Below are positions 10,158 to 20,727 of a stretch of 64,000 nucleotides of DNA, piece by piece. This stretch comes from Sepiola atlantica (lineage: Eukaryota; Mollusca; Cephalopoda; Sepiida; Sepiolidae): NCBI GenBank assembly GCA_963556195.1, contig OY744547.1, positions 525,201 through 589,200 on the forward strand, given 5' to 3'. The position numbers and the translations under genes are program-made. Numbering within the stretch: the first letter of the stretch is position 1; each line of letters begins with the position of its first letter. The notes under the pieces are model-generated. The model made no database searches and was not told where the DNA came from. It was given only the letters and a program-made list of their open reading frames with translations.

Positions 10158-10432
10158 TGCCCGGAAGGACCCGTGACGCAACGGATATAAGTGCTTAGTG
10201 CTAATCAGTCTTAAGTGGCAGTCTTCTGGAGGTTGTAAGAATACAATTAGGAAATGGCTGACAGAACGAGAGCAAGCTACCCCCGTGTATTAAATAAATA
10301 ATCGAAATGCCGTACAGATTCCAACCGAAAAAGGTCGAAAGTTACATCGGCCGAAACGTTGTTAAAATAACATCCAAAATAAGAACAATAGTCCAAATAA
10401 TCCAAAGTAAATGTTTGATTTCACTAAACAAC
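10158..10432 (+). repeat. SINE-B, near full length
   Basis: Head GGACCCGTGACGCAACGG with CTTAAGTGGCAGTCTTCTGG, a middle with GCAAGCTACCCCCGTGTA, then the tail AAGGTCGAAAGTTACATCGG, CCGAAACGTTGTTAAAATAA and ATAGTCCAAATAATCC. The same order occurs at 27811-28205. Probably Pol III transcribed, but a good B box is not visible in this copy. Confidence 0.7.
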
Positions 10433-11320
10433 CGATTAATAGTAAATCAAAAATGATGTGTAAGTCACGTAGAGTCGAGAAACCCTAACACACAGATACG
10501 TAGTGTTGGTAGCATGATTTTATTAATATAGAGATAACCCACATACTAGCAATATTACTTATTCTGAACAGTCTAGAATTGTTAGAAAGACATGTAAAAA
10601 GATTTTTTACGGTAATCAAAGAAAGGCATTATTGTCTAACGATTAAAAGTTTAGTGTGACTTTTGAAAAAATAATTTGCTCAAGAACTGAAATATTCATA
10701 CTTCAAAAAGAAATAACTTATATGGAGTATGTCGGACATATTTCAACACATTCAAGATGGCGACTATTTGACGTCGACTTAATTAACTAAACTTATTTTT
10801 CAAGAAAAAAATGATTGTCTCTCTTTTTTTCAATCTTCAAAAATACGTAGAATTATTATCATACTCCCCCTGAAAATCTGCTTATATTCCTTCAAGCCAA
10901 GTAATTAATACCGTTCTAGTTAAAAGTGAAATCGTTGACTGTGAGTGGTGATTTAAGTTGAGCAATCAAGTTAATGGGATTTTTTAAAAATAAATCTCCA
11001 TTTTTAAAAAATATTTTCCCTGCAATAAAAATTAAAATAAAAGCTAAATCTACAATTTATTTATTGATTTATTTATTTTACTATTTTATCGTTTCGTTTT
11101 TCGTTTTATCACTTATCGGATTTTATTTCCACTTTTAACTGTTTCGTTAACGACTTTTTTGCGTCTGAAATAACGAAGAGCTTTAACAGCTACTCATTTT
11201 TTAAAACAATTAGCTGCAAAACAAATACATTTGTTATGTTTAGTCTAACGGGCGATACTCCCAGTGCCTCCGTGAAACCGCAGGTATCAATGGCCGATAC
11301 AATTATGACATAATATTATT
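10433..11320. other. Unassigned AT-rich sequence
   Basis: No gene, RNA or repeat family recognised; only short frames and A/T runs. Confidence 0.5.
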
Positions 11321-11330
11321 TTTCTCTCTC

Positions 11331-11408
<78 letters not shown>
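11321..11408. repeat. (CT)n(AT)n microsatellite
   Basis: CT dinucleotides to about 11365 and then AT to 11408. The CT-to-AT junction recurs at 13235, 39921, 46697, 50098 and 50977. Confidence 0.95.
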
Positions 11409-11413
<5 letters not shown>

Positions 11414-11549
11414 ATAAAATATACGATATATCATGAAATGAAATGCAGTGGAGATAGGATGTGTGAAAAAAGACAAAATAAAAATCAAATTAAACAGTTT
11501 TTGATCATTTATCCTTGTTTTTAATTTGTTTTATTCTTTTGTTCTTTTC

Positions 11550-11579
11550 AAACACATACACACACATACACACATACAC

Positions 11580-11632
<53 letters not shown>
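11550..11632. repeat. (CACATA)n / (TA)n microsatellite
   Basis: Interrupted CACATA units to 11584, then (TA)n to 11632, abutting family H. Confidence 0.9.
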
Positions 11633-11634
<2 letters not shown>

Positions 11635-11640
<6 letters not shown>

Positions 11641-11815
11641 TTTCAAAGTTAAATTTTTATTACCTGCAGTAATGTCATTGCGGCAATGATCCTCTGAGGA
11701 GAAGATTTTCTTTGAAAACTCATGAGTTAAGGACTTTAAAGTACTTTGTCTGAACATTGAACTGTAATAAAATTTGATTCGCACCTTATTTTATTCTTTC
11801 ACTTCATCTATTGCT
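11635..11815 (+). repeat. Family H interspersed repeat
   Basis: TTTTATTACCTGCAGTAATG, AAAACTCATGAGTTAAGGAC and AATAAAATTTGATTCGCACC; copies at 14520-14708, 39545-39755, 49385-49560 (inverted) and 49660-49768. Nearly all copies touch a (TA)n tract. Confidence 0.85.
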
Positions 11816-12183
11816 ATTAATGCTCTATCCAGTAAATTGAGCTTCATTTTTATCCGGATGTTCACTAATTAAAGATATTAGTTGCCTATTATATCTTTTG
11901 CTGTATCAACCTTATATATATATATATATATATATAATATTTTTAAATTAACCCATATACACATGTGTTTCATGTCAAACCTGCAATCATCAGTATAGGA
12001 TGAGACAATCCCTGCCGGTCACACGGTCGAATCCCAATACGAAAGTCATATTTGACTCAGTAGTCGAAACGCGTATCGATGTGCCATTAAAATGGGAGAG
12101 TACATTAACGTCTAAATTGCAAATTCAGCGGCTATGTCAGCAAGCCAGCAATAGAACTCAATAGGCGGGGCCTAGAGTATTGC
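11816..12183. repeat. Repeat-derived DNA with (TA)n at 11912-11938
   Basis: AATGCTCTATCCAGTAAATTGAGCTTC near 11820 is the reverse complement of text next to family H at 14475 and 49365. The rest (including GGTCGAATCCC near 12030) is tRNA-like at best and unassigned. Confidence 0.45.
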
Positions 12184-12900
12184 ATTACGCTATAAATCTC
12201 CTAAACTAATTAACGGATCATTATGAATTTTTGAATATATGTATATAAACATATGGTTAGTAACATAGGCACATTATTGTTTTTATTTGGGGGGGAGGGC
12301 ATATATATAAAGTTTTTTACTTTTTTATTTTTATAAACTGACAATTATAAATTTTGGAGTATATATTCTCAGCAACACGGTGAGTAACATGAGCACATTA
12401 TTTTTCTATAAACTTAAGCATTTTGTAAACTTTACCCTCCTAACTAGCCCTCGTTTCCCCCCCCCCCAAAAAAACTTTAAAATCAGATAGATACAAAACA
12501 TATAGAAGAAAGGATTTGCTCTACATAAAATTTAAAGAAAAGAATGATTACTACAAAGTGCACCCGTAGCATTATTAAACGGTTACACGTCACACGAAAA
12601 ACGTGTCCTTCCCTTTCTCTGTCGCTCTTTCTCTGCCTTCAAAGATATTTCTCTTTCTTTCACTATCTCCCTTAAATGAAAAAATCTAAATGTCAGGAAT
12701 GATTTTGTACGCCATCTGCATTATCAAAATTTTAATAAATGAAGCGATTTCCTTTGGGTAATAATATCGATTGATTATACAATGAACATTATCGATAACT
12801 CTCTATGAATGTCTGTTACTATAAGTATTATCGTGTCGAAGAAATTCTTAGTGCGAACACTAGCGAAGCATAATTTTTTCCGTCATTTATTTTATCTAAA
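12184..12900. other. Family D end, then unassigned sequence
   Basis: 12184-12262 resembles the family D end in inverted orientation (CTAAACTAATTAACGGATCA). A second weak echo is at 12325-12395. From 12400 on nothing is recognised apart from C8/A6 runs and a CT-rich stretch near 12610. Confidence 0.4.
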
Positions 12901-13084
12901 AAATAAATAAATATATATATATGTATATATATACGTCCCAAAAAATCGGGCAAAACTATGCAAAACAAACGAAGAATAAACTCTATACGGCTGAGGAAAG
13001 CCAAATGTACCAGTAGCTGCAATACAGCTAGTTATCGCCAACAACAACAACAATCACAAATATTAACTCATACTTATAAAACGT

Positions 13085-13212
13085 TAAAAATAACGGCTTA
13101 ATGGTAGAGTACTCGATCACGGTTCCCATGGTGGGGGTTTCGAGACATGTCATAGTCGGTTCGCTCTGAAGAGTCGCAGTATGACGAAACACGTCTAAGC
13201 GGATAACTATTT

Positions 13213-13252
<40 letters not shown>
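13085..13252 (+). repeat. tRNA-like SINE fragment joined to (CT)n(AT)n
   Basis: GGCTTAATGGTAGAGTACTC looks like a tRNA D-arm/A box, and GGGGGTTTCGAGAC about 30 nt later looks like a B box. The body ends with GACGAAACACGTCTAAGCGG and then (CT)n at 13212 and (AT)n to 13252. This differs from SINE-A and SINE-B. Confidence 0.55.
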
Positions 13253-13615
13253 AAGAAACATGAGAATTATGATATGATGTATATTTTTATATATATGTGT
13301 GTGTGTGTTTGTATGTGTGTGTATATATAAGCGTGTGTAAAGGGGGTATGTCTAGGTGTGTGTGCATGTATTTAAGTAAGGGGGGGGGCGTTTCGGGCCT
13401 GGCTTACCTATAGATTGAGTTTACCGACTTTCTTAGGTGTCATGCAGCCTTGAAGTGGTAGACGTCAGGATGTCATCAACGTAAAGGGTTGTTTCGACTA
13501 AATGTAATTTGTTTGTTTGATTTTTGATTTTTTTATAATTATGTATTAACGGTATATCCTTGAAAAGAAACCGAGGAGGTTCTGAAACAATTGTCGGATA
13601 CTCAAACTATGGTTA

Positions 13616-13619
<4 letters not shown>
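13253..13619. other. Unassigned sequence with short GT-rich runs
   Basis: GTGTGT/GTATGT runs at 13297-13370; otherwise nothing recognised. Confidence 0.4.

Positions 13620-13689
<70 letters not shown>
13620..13689. repeat. (TA)n microsatellite
   Basis: Uninterrupted TA dinucleotides. Confidence 0.97.
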
Positions 13690-13690
<1 letters not shown>

Positions 13691-14026
13691 CGACTCTGTA
13701 ATATTGTAGGTGAACTGGTATGGATGGCTAGACAAAGTAATTTTAAACTTGAACGATTAATCTCCTCACACAAAAGAGTTTGTCCGACTCTGTTGTTCGG
13801 TTGTCTCATCATGTTATTGTTTTACTAATAATCCTCTCATAATTATGAAGAAATATGTTTTTAAATCACATGACTGCATATCAGATAATTGACGGCAATG
13901 TCGTATTTTAATAGCATCATTTGATGAAAGACTGTTTTTCCAGACAGACATCACGAGATTCACTCACTTTCCTTTCTATAAATTATTTTATGAGAACTAA
14001 AACAGATATTTTAAGCAATTAAGTTG

Positions 14027-14028
<2 letters not shown>

Positions 14029-14095
<67 letters not shown>

Positions 14096-14145
14096 GGATA
14101 TATATATACATATATATATGTATATATATATGTGTATATATATAG
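14029..14145. repeat. (TA)n microsatellite with variant units
   Basis: Pure TA to 14091, then TA blocks broken by GGATA, CATA and TGTATA. Confidence 0.95.
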
Positions 14146-14332
14146 TCTTGGAAGTTTCTCAACCATTAAAACTATATTAAAAAAACAACAACAAAAAAAC
14201 TTATAGTCCCAAGTCTTTCAGTGGAAAAAACACTCATGTAAGTCAATTTATTTTTTACAGTTATTATATTAGTTTGTTTCTAACACTATTTTAAGGGATC
14301 ATCAGTTGTTTACCATGAAAAACTGTTTCGGG

Positions 14333-14398
<66 letters not shown>
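14146..14398 (+). repeat. Family I repeat followed by (TA)n
   Basis: GAAGTTTCTCAACCATTAAA, ACTTATAGTCCCAAGTC and GGGATCATCAGTTGTTTACC, ending AACTGTTTCGGGAATT directly against (TA)n at 14337-14398. A near-identical copy in the same arrangement is at 50718-50975. Confidence 0.88.
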
Positions 14399-14399
<1 letters not shown>

Positions 14400-14401
<2 letters not shown>

Positions 14402-14705
14402 CAATCCAAGAAAAGATATAAGCGTCAACTAATATCTTATAATTAGTGAAACATCCGGATAAAAACTGAAGCTCAATATACTGGATAGAGCATTTGATGT
14501 TATGTATTTTATGTATTTGTGTATATATTTTTACATATTTTCAAAGTTTAATTTTATTACCTGTAGTGTTATAACTGCGGTAATGGTCCTCTGAAGAGAA
14601 GAATTATCTTTGAAAACTCATGAACTAAGGACTTTAAAATACTTTGCTTGAACTTTGAATTCTAATAAAATTTGATTGACACCTTATTTTATTACTTCAT
14701 TTTAT

Positions 14706-14776
<71 letters not shown>
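14400..14776 (+). repeat. Family H region with (TA)n
   Basis: Left module ATAAGCGTCAACTAATATC (also at 49305), then the family H core 14520-14708, then (TA)n 14710-14776. Compare 49290-49560. Confidence 0.85.
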
Positions 14777-14779
<3 letters not shown>

Positions 14780-15035
14780 AGTTATGAAGATATATTTATG
14801 TCAATTAAACTACACAGAGACTCTAGCGTTTCATCGTCTACGAAAGGGATTGCGTCACTACATGGACTCTTCCTGACACTATGAATAGTGATAATGGTGG
14901 TAACAGACAGTCGCTATGGCTAATACAGAAGTCGTCTCTGATAACCCATTACTTCTGTACTTTCTGTAAATACTTACTCTTGTTTAATCTACCTCCTTGT
15001 TGTCTTACTTCTTTTTGTTCTATTTAAAAACACAT
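14780..15035 (+). repeat. Family J edge and first copy of a direct duplication
   Basis: 14780-14835 resembles family J (AAACTACACAGAGACTC). 14848-15030 (TTGCGTCACTACATGGACTC ... CCTTGTTGTCTTA) is repeated at 15323-15495 with about 85-90 percent identity by eye. Confidence 0.8.
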
Positions 15036-15304
15036 CAATTATGAAAAATAAATTACCGTCGATCACCACGAAATCAGCAAACCGGGTTCAAATCCCATCG
15101 GATTCAGTACGGTGATTTTTAAACTTTATTTTTTCGAATATTTCCTGTCTCCTAAACTTGTGGCGCTTCCAAGGCTTGCGAGTCTATTTTACGCTACTAT
15201 TTCACCGAAGGTTCAGATACTCCTTGTAAAGAAATGGACCATCCCCTTCTTTTTTGATATACAATGGTGGATCATCGAAAATGCAACCCGGGAAGTCGAA
15301 AGTG

Positions 15305-15520
15305 TTATGGTCGTCTACCCTATTGCGTCACTACATGGACTCTCCCCGACACTATGAATAGTCATAATGGCGGTATCAGATAGATAAAGAGAGTCGTGAT
15401 GTCCAATCCAAAAGCAGTATCTGGCAACCCATTACTTCTGTGCTTTCCCTAAATACATACTCTTATTAACTTTACCTCCTTGTTGTCTTATTTATTGTGT
15501 GCCCTTTTTAAAGCCACAAC
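15305..15520 (+). repeat. Second copy of the 14.85-kb direct duplication
   Basis: TTGCGTCACTACATGGACTC, AACCCATTACTTCTGTGCTT and CCTCCTTGTTGTCTTATTT match 14848-15030 in order. A tRNA B-box-like GGGTTCAAATCCC sits between the copies at 15085. Confidence 0.8.
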
Positions 15521-15521
15521 A

Positions 15522-15841
15522 AATAGTTTAAATCTTCTTGTACTGTCCAGGGTGACGTGGAGCAGAGAAAGATTGTCTCGGGGTATATCGTACTTGACAA
15601 GCCAGTTATACAATGGACCTTCTTTATATGAGAATAACCTTTAACATCGAGTGACTCTTGTTGATCCTGGTCCCATAACAAGTCGTGGGCTACGGAAATC
15701 TTTGGCAGATAGTTTAAATTTTGTTCCACTGTCAGAGATGTCTACTGTCACGTTTCTAGGGGTGACGTGAGACAGCAAAAGATTGCCCCCGGATGCATTG
15801 TACTTGACAGGCTTGTTATACAACAAACATTCTTTATATGC
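15522..15841 (+). repeat. Diverged direct repeat pair, about 110-130 bp each
   Basis: 15522-15640 and 15712-15841 share ATAGTTTAAAT, GGGTGACGTG, AGCA-AAAGATTG, TGTACTTGACA and ATTCTTTATATG in order. No protein domain is apparent in the overlapping frames. Confidence 0.65.
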
Positions 15842-16287
15842 GAAAAGAAACATCCTCTGTCTTGAAATAAAAAAGGCGGAATATGCCACATGTCAGAAAG
15901 TTAATTTTATGTGCATTGCATCGAAGTGTTTTATGAGTTGCAAATCCAAATGACCTGCAGGTCAGACAGACGCGCAGAATTCCCAGACGCATAAAAATAA
16001 TTTGCTCCCACGATAAATATAAACACATCTGAAATGCTATTCAAAACTGCAGCTAACTCTAATGCACCGCGGTTCTCCCTAAAGTCAAAAGGCGGTGGAA
16101 GCGTGGTAGCGTCGGAGCTATGCCGTCTAAAACTCCGGTTTCTGCCAGGGACAGCTATGGTGGACAGCTCTGCCATCCAACGGTATTAGAGCCGGCTAAC
16201 GAGGCTATGGCGAAAATTCAGAAAATCTAGATATCAGCAAAAGCTTCAGATAACCCTAACCGTAAACCTAACCCTAACACCTATTTT

Positions 16288-16289
<2 letters not shown>
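15842..16289. other. Unassigned sequence with short telomere-like run
   Basis: 16252-16280 has AACCCTAACCGTAAACCTAAC. The GC-richer stretch 16040-16200 is unassigned. Confidence 0.4.

Positions 16290-16378
<89 letters not shown>
16290..16378. repeat. (TA)n microsatellite
   Basis: About 44 TA units, adjoining family J. Confidence 0.97.
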
Positions 16379-16380
<2 letters not shown>

Positions 16381-16596
16381 CTATTTCATGTATCCACATA
16401 AAATTTTATAATTTTATAATTTTTTATGTATCAATTTTCAGTATTTACAACAGTGCTCAATACCTAAGTAGAGCTAGGTAGTAAGCTGTGAAAATATATT
16501 TATAGCAATTAAGCTACACATCCTGAAGATTCCTCTCGGGGATGAAACGCGGGAACCTATGTGGAGCTTAATTGCCATAAATATATTTTCACAACT

Positions 16597-16647
<51 letters not shown>
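16379..16647 (+). repeat. Family J repeat with foldback end, then (TA)n
   Basis: 16379-16480 carries ATCAATTTTCAGTATTTAC and CAGTGCTCAATACC. 16493-16535 pairs with 16558-16602: GTGAAAATATATTTATAGCA against its complement, around TCCTCTCGGGGATGAAACGC. (TA)n follows at 16600-16647. Related copies are at 31918, 40062 and 43367. Confidence 0.85.
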
Positions 16648-16655
<8 letters not shown>

Positions 16656-16657
16656 TA

Positions 16658-16769
16658 GAGGTCTGTCTAAAAAGTATCCGACCTTAGGCCAGAAAAAATT
16701 CGAATAACCCCGTCACGTATTTGAAATATTTTTTCTGGCCTAAGGTCGGATACGTTTTAGACAGGCCTC
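16658..16769. mobile_element. Miniature mariner-type element (MITE), 112 bp
   Basis: Starts GAGGTCTGTCTAAAAAGTAT and ends with its inverted copy (ATACGTTTTAGACAGGCCTC); the inverted repeats extend about 42 bp each, through CCGACCTTAGGCCAG, leaving only a short centre. The same end begins the mariner remnant at 32500, so this is probably its deletion derivative. No coding capacity. Confidence 0.85.
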
Positions 16770-16804
16770 GTAAATTAGTCACTTTAACACACACACACTA
16801 TATA

Positions 16805-17186
16805 CAGGGTGGGCAAAAATAAGGGTCCTATTTTTAAAAATTCATAACTTTTTTATTTATTGATTTAAAAAATTTTTTTTTTTAGAATAAGTAAAGGACC
16901 CCTTTCCGAAGCAAGCATGAGCCGTATTAGCCCTAAGGAACGTACCCTCATTTAGAAAACATTATTTTTGCTTAAAAAACTCAAAACAGTGTAAAAAACA
17001 ATACTTTAGTTTTTGTAAGTTTTAAGAAGTGTTTTTCGGCTAAAATTTGTTTTGTTTATTTCAAAAAATCTCGGAAGGGTCAGTCTACACACACATAAAG
17101 TTTGGTGAGTTTAACTTTTATTTTGTGGTAGTTATTCAAATTCAAGTTATTCAAATTTAAAGATAGGACCCTTATTTTGGCCCACC

Positions 17187-17189
<3 letters not shown>
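16805..17189. mobile_element. Non-autonomous Tc1/mariner-like element, 385 bp
   Basis: Terminal inverted repeats CAGGGTGGGCAAAAATAAGG and its complement at 17170-17189 (TATTTTGGCCCACCCTG), extending about 26 bp (GGTCCTAT/ATAGGACC). Flanked by TA at 16803-16804 and 17190-17191, the expected target duplication for this superfamily. The right TA is the first unit of a long (TA)n tract. No open frame for a transposase. Confidence 0.9.

Positions 17190-17270
<81 letters not shown>
17190..17270. repeat. (TA)n microsatellite
   Basis: Lies between the mariner-like MITE and the large inverted repeat. Confidence 0.96.
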
Positions 17271-17272
<2 letters not shown>

Positions 17273-17275
<3 letters not shown>

Positions 17276-18246
17276 ACGTAAAATATAATAACACGAAATT
17301 ACATGATTGTCGATGCAATAATTTATTTCAACCTTGCGGTTTTATTCAAGCATCCAACTTAACAATTACATTTTTGATACTGATAGAAAATTGAATTTAT
17401 CCTCGGCACTTCAAACACAATCAGAGGGAGTGGTGGTAGCAGCCGGTTTGAACACCCAACATAGAGCGAGTAGGAATTAACATCTTATATTTAACTAAAT
17501 TAATCTAAGGGGATCTTATGGTTTTTTTTGTTTATTTTTATTAAATAATAACGTCTGGGTTAAGCGCACATATTCTTTCTACATATCCGACCTGGTGACA
17601 TACGCCTCCATACATACGCACACATATACCTATTCTTAACATCACACACACACAATTTTTGGCTAGCCCGAAATTCAGCTTACCAAGGCCACCGAGATTT
17701 TTTACCCGGCAAACGAAACGAGAGAGTCTCGTGTCATCGGCCGGTTGACACTTCTCGTGCCCTAATTTTCTCTAGATTCGAATTAGAATTAATTTGTATA
17801 TATATACATGTGTGTGCGTGTAGAGATAGATGTGTATATATATAGGGATGTATGCAGATGTTATTTACTTAAAATAAGATAGCGAATTAAATTAAGTGTA
17901 TAATATTATCACTAGACAATATTAGATTAGAATTAATTATAGGCTTCCATAGATTATAAACTAATGTAAGATGAATTTGTGAAAATCAGAGTATTTTTAA
18001 TTTTCAAATTAATTCTAATTCTAGTTAAATATAAGATGTTAATTCCTACTCGCTCTATGTTGGGTGTTCAAACCGGCTGCTACCACCACTCCCTCTGATT
18101 GTGTTTGAAGTGCCGAGGATAAATTCAATTTTCTATCAGTATCAAAAATGTAATTGTTAAGTTGGATGCTTGAATAAAACCGCAAGGTTGAAATAAATTA
18201 TTGCATCGACAATCATGTAATTTCGTGTTATTATATTTTACGTTAT
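17273..18246. repeat. Perfect 225-bp inverted repeat with 524-bp spacer
   Basis: 17273-17497 is, base for base as far as I can read, the reverse complement of 18022-18246. The arms contain AACCTTGCGGTTTTATTCAA and GAACACCCAACATAGAGCGA. The spacer is AT-rich, with short CA/TA runs and no significant open frame. The arm symmetry stops sharply at both ends. It could be a foldback transposon, a pair of solo elements inserted head to head, or a long hairpin-RNA source. No transposase, and I see no clear target duplication. Confidence 0.93.
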
Positions 18247-18311
18247 TATTGCTCTGTTTACCACATTGAGCTCTCTTACCCGGATTTCTTCCTGGAATTA
18301 TTCCATTATAA

Positions 18312-18315
<4 letters not shown>

Positions 18316-18384
<69 letters not shown>
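18316..18384. repeat. (TA)n microsatellite
   Basis: About 34 TA units. Confidence 0.97.
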
Positions 18385-18386
<2 letters not shown>

Positions 18387-18424
18387 GGTAATAATCCAGG
18401 TAAAAACATCCACAGGGTGGTAAT

Positions 18425-18722
18425 CCAACGAATTTCAACCGGATTTATAAAAAGTGCTCAATATCAAAATAGAGCTTTATATATGATAAATTTTATTTAC
18501 ACAGACATGTACAAAATCTGCGACACTGGCATGTCGATGTTATCGATCAACAGTTACTATAAACTGAGATCTCATCAGGCAGAGTTAGAATCCGATCTTA
18601 ACCTCAGATCATATTTGGAGAGACCCTCTGCCTGATGAGATCTCAGTTTATAGTAACTGTTGATCGATAACATCGACATGCCAGTGTCGCAGATTTTGTA
18701 CATGTCTGTGTAAATAAAAATT

Positions 18723-18728
<6 letters not shown>
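18425..18728. repeat. Family E edge plus near-perfect hairpin (about 102-bp arms)
   Basis: 18430-18475 is family E-like (CCGGATTTATAAAAAGTGCTCAAT). 18483-18584 pairs with 18626-18728: inner end GATCTCATCAGGCAGAG against CTCTGCCTGATGAGATC, one indel near the outer end, 41-nt loop. It abuts (TA)n. Confidence 0.93.

Positions 18729-18801
<73 letters not shown>
18729..18801. repeat. (TA)n microsatellite
   Basis: Directly follows the hairpin's right arm. Confidence 0.97.
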
Positions 18802-18802
<1 letters not shown>

Positions 18803-19214
18803 AATCGCCCATCCCACATGAATACAGTAATAGCTAAATTATCTTCAGGGCCATTACCATCAAGTGAAGAAATGAATGAGCGATGCGACAACTGAGCGAT
18901 AAGATTCATAGTTACTCCACCCAGATTGAAAAGCGACCCGTGAAGGTCGTTTACTAATGGATAAACGGGCGGTATAAGCCATATCACCTGCCGATGGAGG
19001 AATTTTTTTAATTAGAAACAGAATCACACCTGGTTAGATTACCCGGATGAGAGGTTTGATATTGAAAGGCTCGAATAATTTCATGAAGTTACAAAAATAT
19101 AACTAACAACATGACAGGTGCATTGAGCGAGAAAGCATAAATAGCCACCAGATTACATAGTTTTTTGCTAATTAATATAATACTTACTTTAGATATCTTG
19201 CCTTAATATTGACA
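18802..19214. other. Unassigned sequence
   Basis: No gene or repeat recognised; the open frame 18987-18802 on the minus strand has no motif and runs into microsatellite. Confidence 0.4.
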
Positions 19215-19390
19215 GCGTTGATTAATAATCAGTTCTAGGTTAGGTTCTTCTGGAGGCTAAAGATGCAATCCTTACGACATCCGATAATAACTAAGAATTG
19301 TTATTCTTAGTTCAAATAAACACTTCTACCGGTTCATGGCTGCTGGTATGAGAACAATCTACCCCCGTCGATTAAATAATGGGTTAAGTT
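19215..19390 (+). repeat. SINE-B fragment (head/middle)
   Basis: TCAGTTCTAGG, TTCTTCTGGAGG, CACTTCTACCGGTTCATGGCTG and CAATCTACCCCCGTCGATTAAATAA match the middle of SINE-B at 27960-28025. The tail is absent. Confidence 0.6.
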
Positions 19391-20110
19391 AAATAATTAA
19401 TAAAATAGTGCGACCTCTTCTCGTATGTCTGCGTGTGTATTTATCGTGACAACGTAACTTTGATAACTACATACTGAATTATTACACGGGATTTTGATCA
19501 CCTAAATTACTTACAGTGAAATGGTTTCCTTTCTGATTTTTTATATACTCTTACTATTTATGTTCTTTTAATTAAAATAAGTATTTTATATTTTCACCGG
19601 GCAACGCTGGAACACGGGCCCTACTAGTTTAATTAATAATTGAATGAAAAAACGATTGAACCATAATAATTACATTTGATTTTCAAGATCCTATTTAAGA
19701 GAGATATATGTGAGAGAGAAGAGGGAAGAGAGACAGAGGAGATGGGTTCTTCTTAAACAAATCAGCCATTTTAAACTTGTGTTAATGTGACGTTTCAACC
19801 TTGTGTCATACATGGAAGTTCATAATCTTCCATCGTGCTGCTTACTTTTTTTGTACATGCTTTTTTGGATGATCTTGCCAGACTGAGGAACGTTGCTTTC
19901 AATTGAGTTATTTTGATACCTCGAGAAGAGACAAGTCGAAACAAAACTGTTGAAGACAGAAGAGGTTGATTCGCCTTGTTCTTGTTCCAAATCGCTGACC
20001 AGTGGGACGGAGGGGGGGGGCAAAGAGAGGTGGATAATTACTGTTCAATCATATCTTATCAGGACATTTTGAAATAAGATGGTCACACTTCCAATCGAAC
20101 TGGCGACTTC
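19391..20110. other. Unassigned sequence
   Basis: 19595-19620 contains CACCGGGCAACGCTGG, the reversed CCCGGCGTTGCCCGGG-type motif. Otherwise nothing is recognised. Confidence 0.4.
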
Positions 20111-20311
20111 TCTCTCTCTCTCTCACTCTATCTCTCATTCACTCACTCACTCACTCTCTCTCTCTCTCTCACTCTCTCTCACTCACCCTCTCTTTCTCTC
20201 ACTCACTCTCTCTCTCACTCACCCTCTCTTTCTCTCACTCACTCTCTCTCTCACTCACTCTCTCTCTCACTCTCTCTCTCTTATTCACTCTCTCTCACTC
20301 ACTCTCTCTCT
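20111..20311. repeat. (CTCT/CACT)n interrupted tandem repeat
   Basis: CTCTCT and CACTCACT blocks with a longer recurrent unit (CACCCTCTCTTTCTCTCACT at 20180 and 20219). The Ser/Leu/His-rich frame is not a protein. Confidence 0.92.
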
Positions 20312-20536
20312 ACGAGCCATGTGATGCCACATTTTTCTATTAATTTCCAAAATCGAGTCGATGTTAACCTCGATGTCACCAGGTTGACCCCGAGTGACCC
20401 CTACATTTCATGTTATTTTCAACTAACAAAATTATATACTAGCGGCTCTACTCGCCTAAAATTTAAAATTTAAATAAAAAGAATTAATTATTTTATGTTG
20501 TGGTCTTGCAGGTCGATAATAATCAAGACAAACACA

Positions 20537-20537
20537 G

Positions 20538-20593
<56 letters not shown>
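20537..20593. repeat. (CAT)n microsatellite flanked by a direct repeat
   Basis: About 18 CAT units. The flanks TTGTGG(T)CTTG(C/G)CAGG and GTAATAATCAAGACAAACAC occur on both sides (20498-20536 and 20607-20648), a 100-bp-spaced duplication around the microsatellite. Confidence 0.9.
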
Positions 20594-20719
20594 TATTATT
20601 ATTATTTGTTGTGGCTTGGCAGGCCGGTAATAATCAAGACAAACACAGTGGTATAATTAACAAAACTGTATTAACAAAAGTATGTTACAGAAGTACGCGT
20701 TATGATTATGGGACCATAA

Positions 20720-20727
20720 CTGCCACA
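20720..20727. repeat. Left 8-bp target-site duplication of the hAT-like element
   Basis: CTGCCACA, repeated at 24956-24963 just outside the right terminal inverted repeat. On this side three extra bases (TTA) separate it from the terminal repeat. Confidence 0.85.

Noticed and set aside
17273..18246. LTR retrotransposon with two LTRs
   Set aside because: The 225-bp repeats are inverted, not direct, and nothing between them codes.
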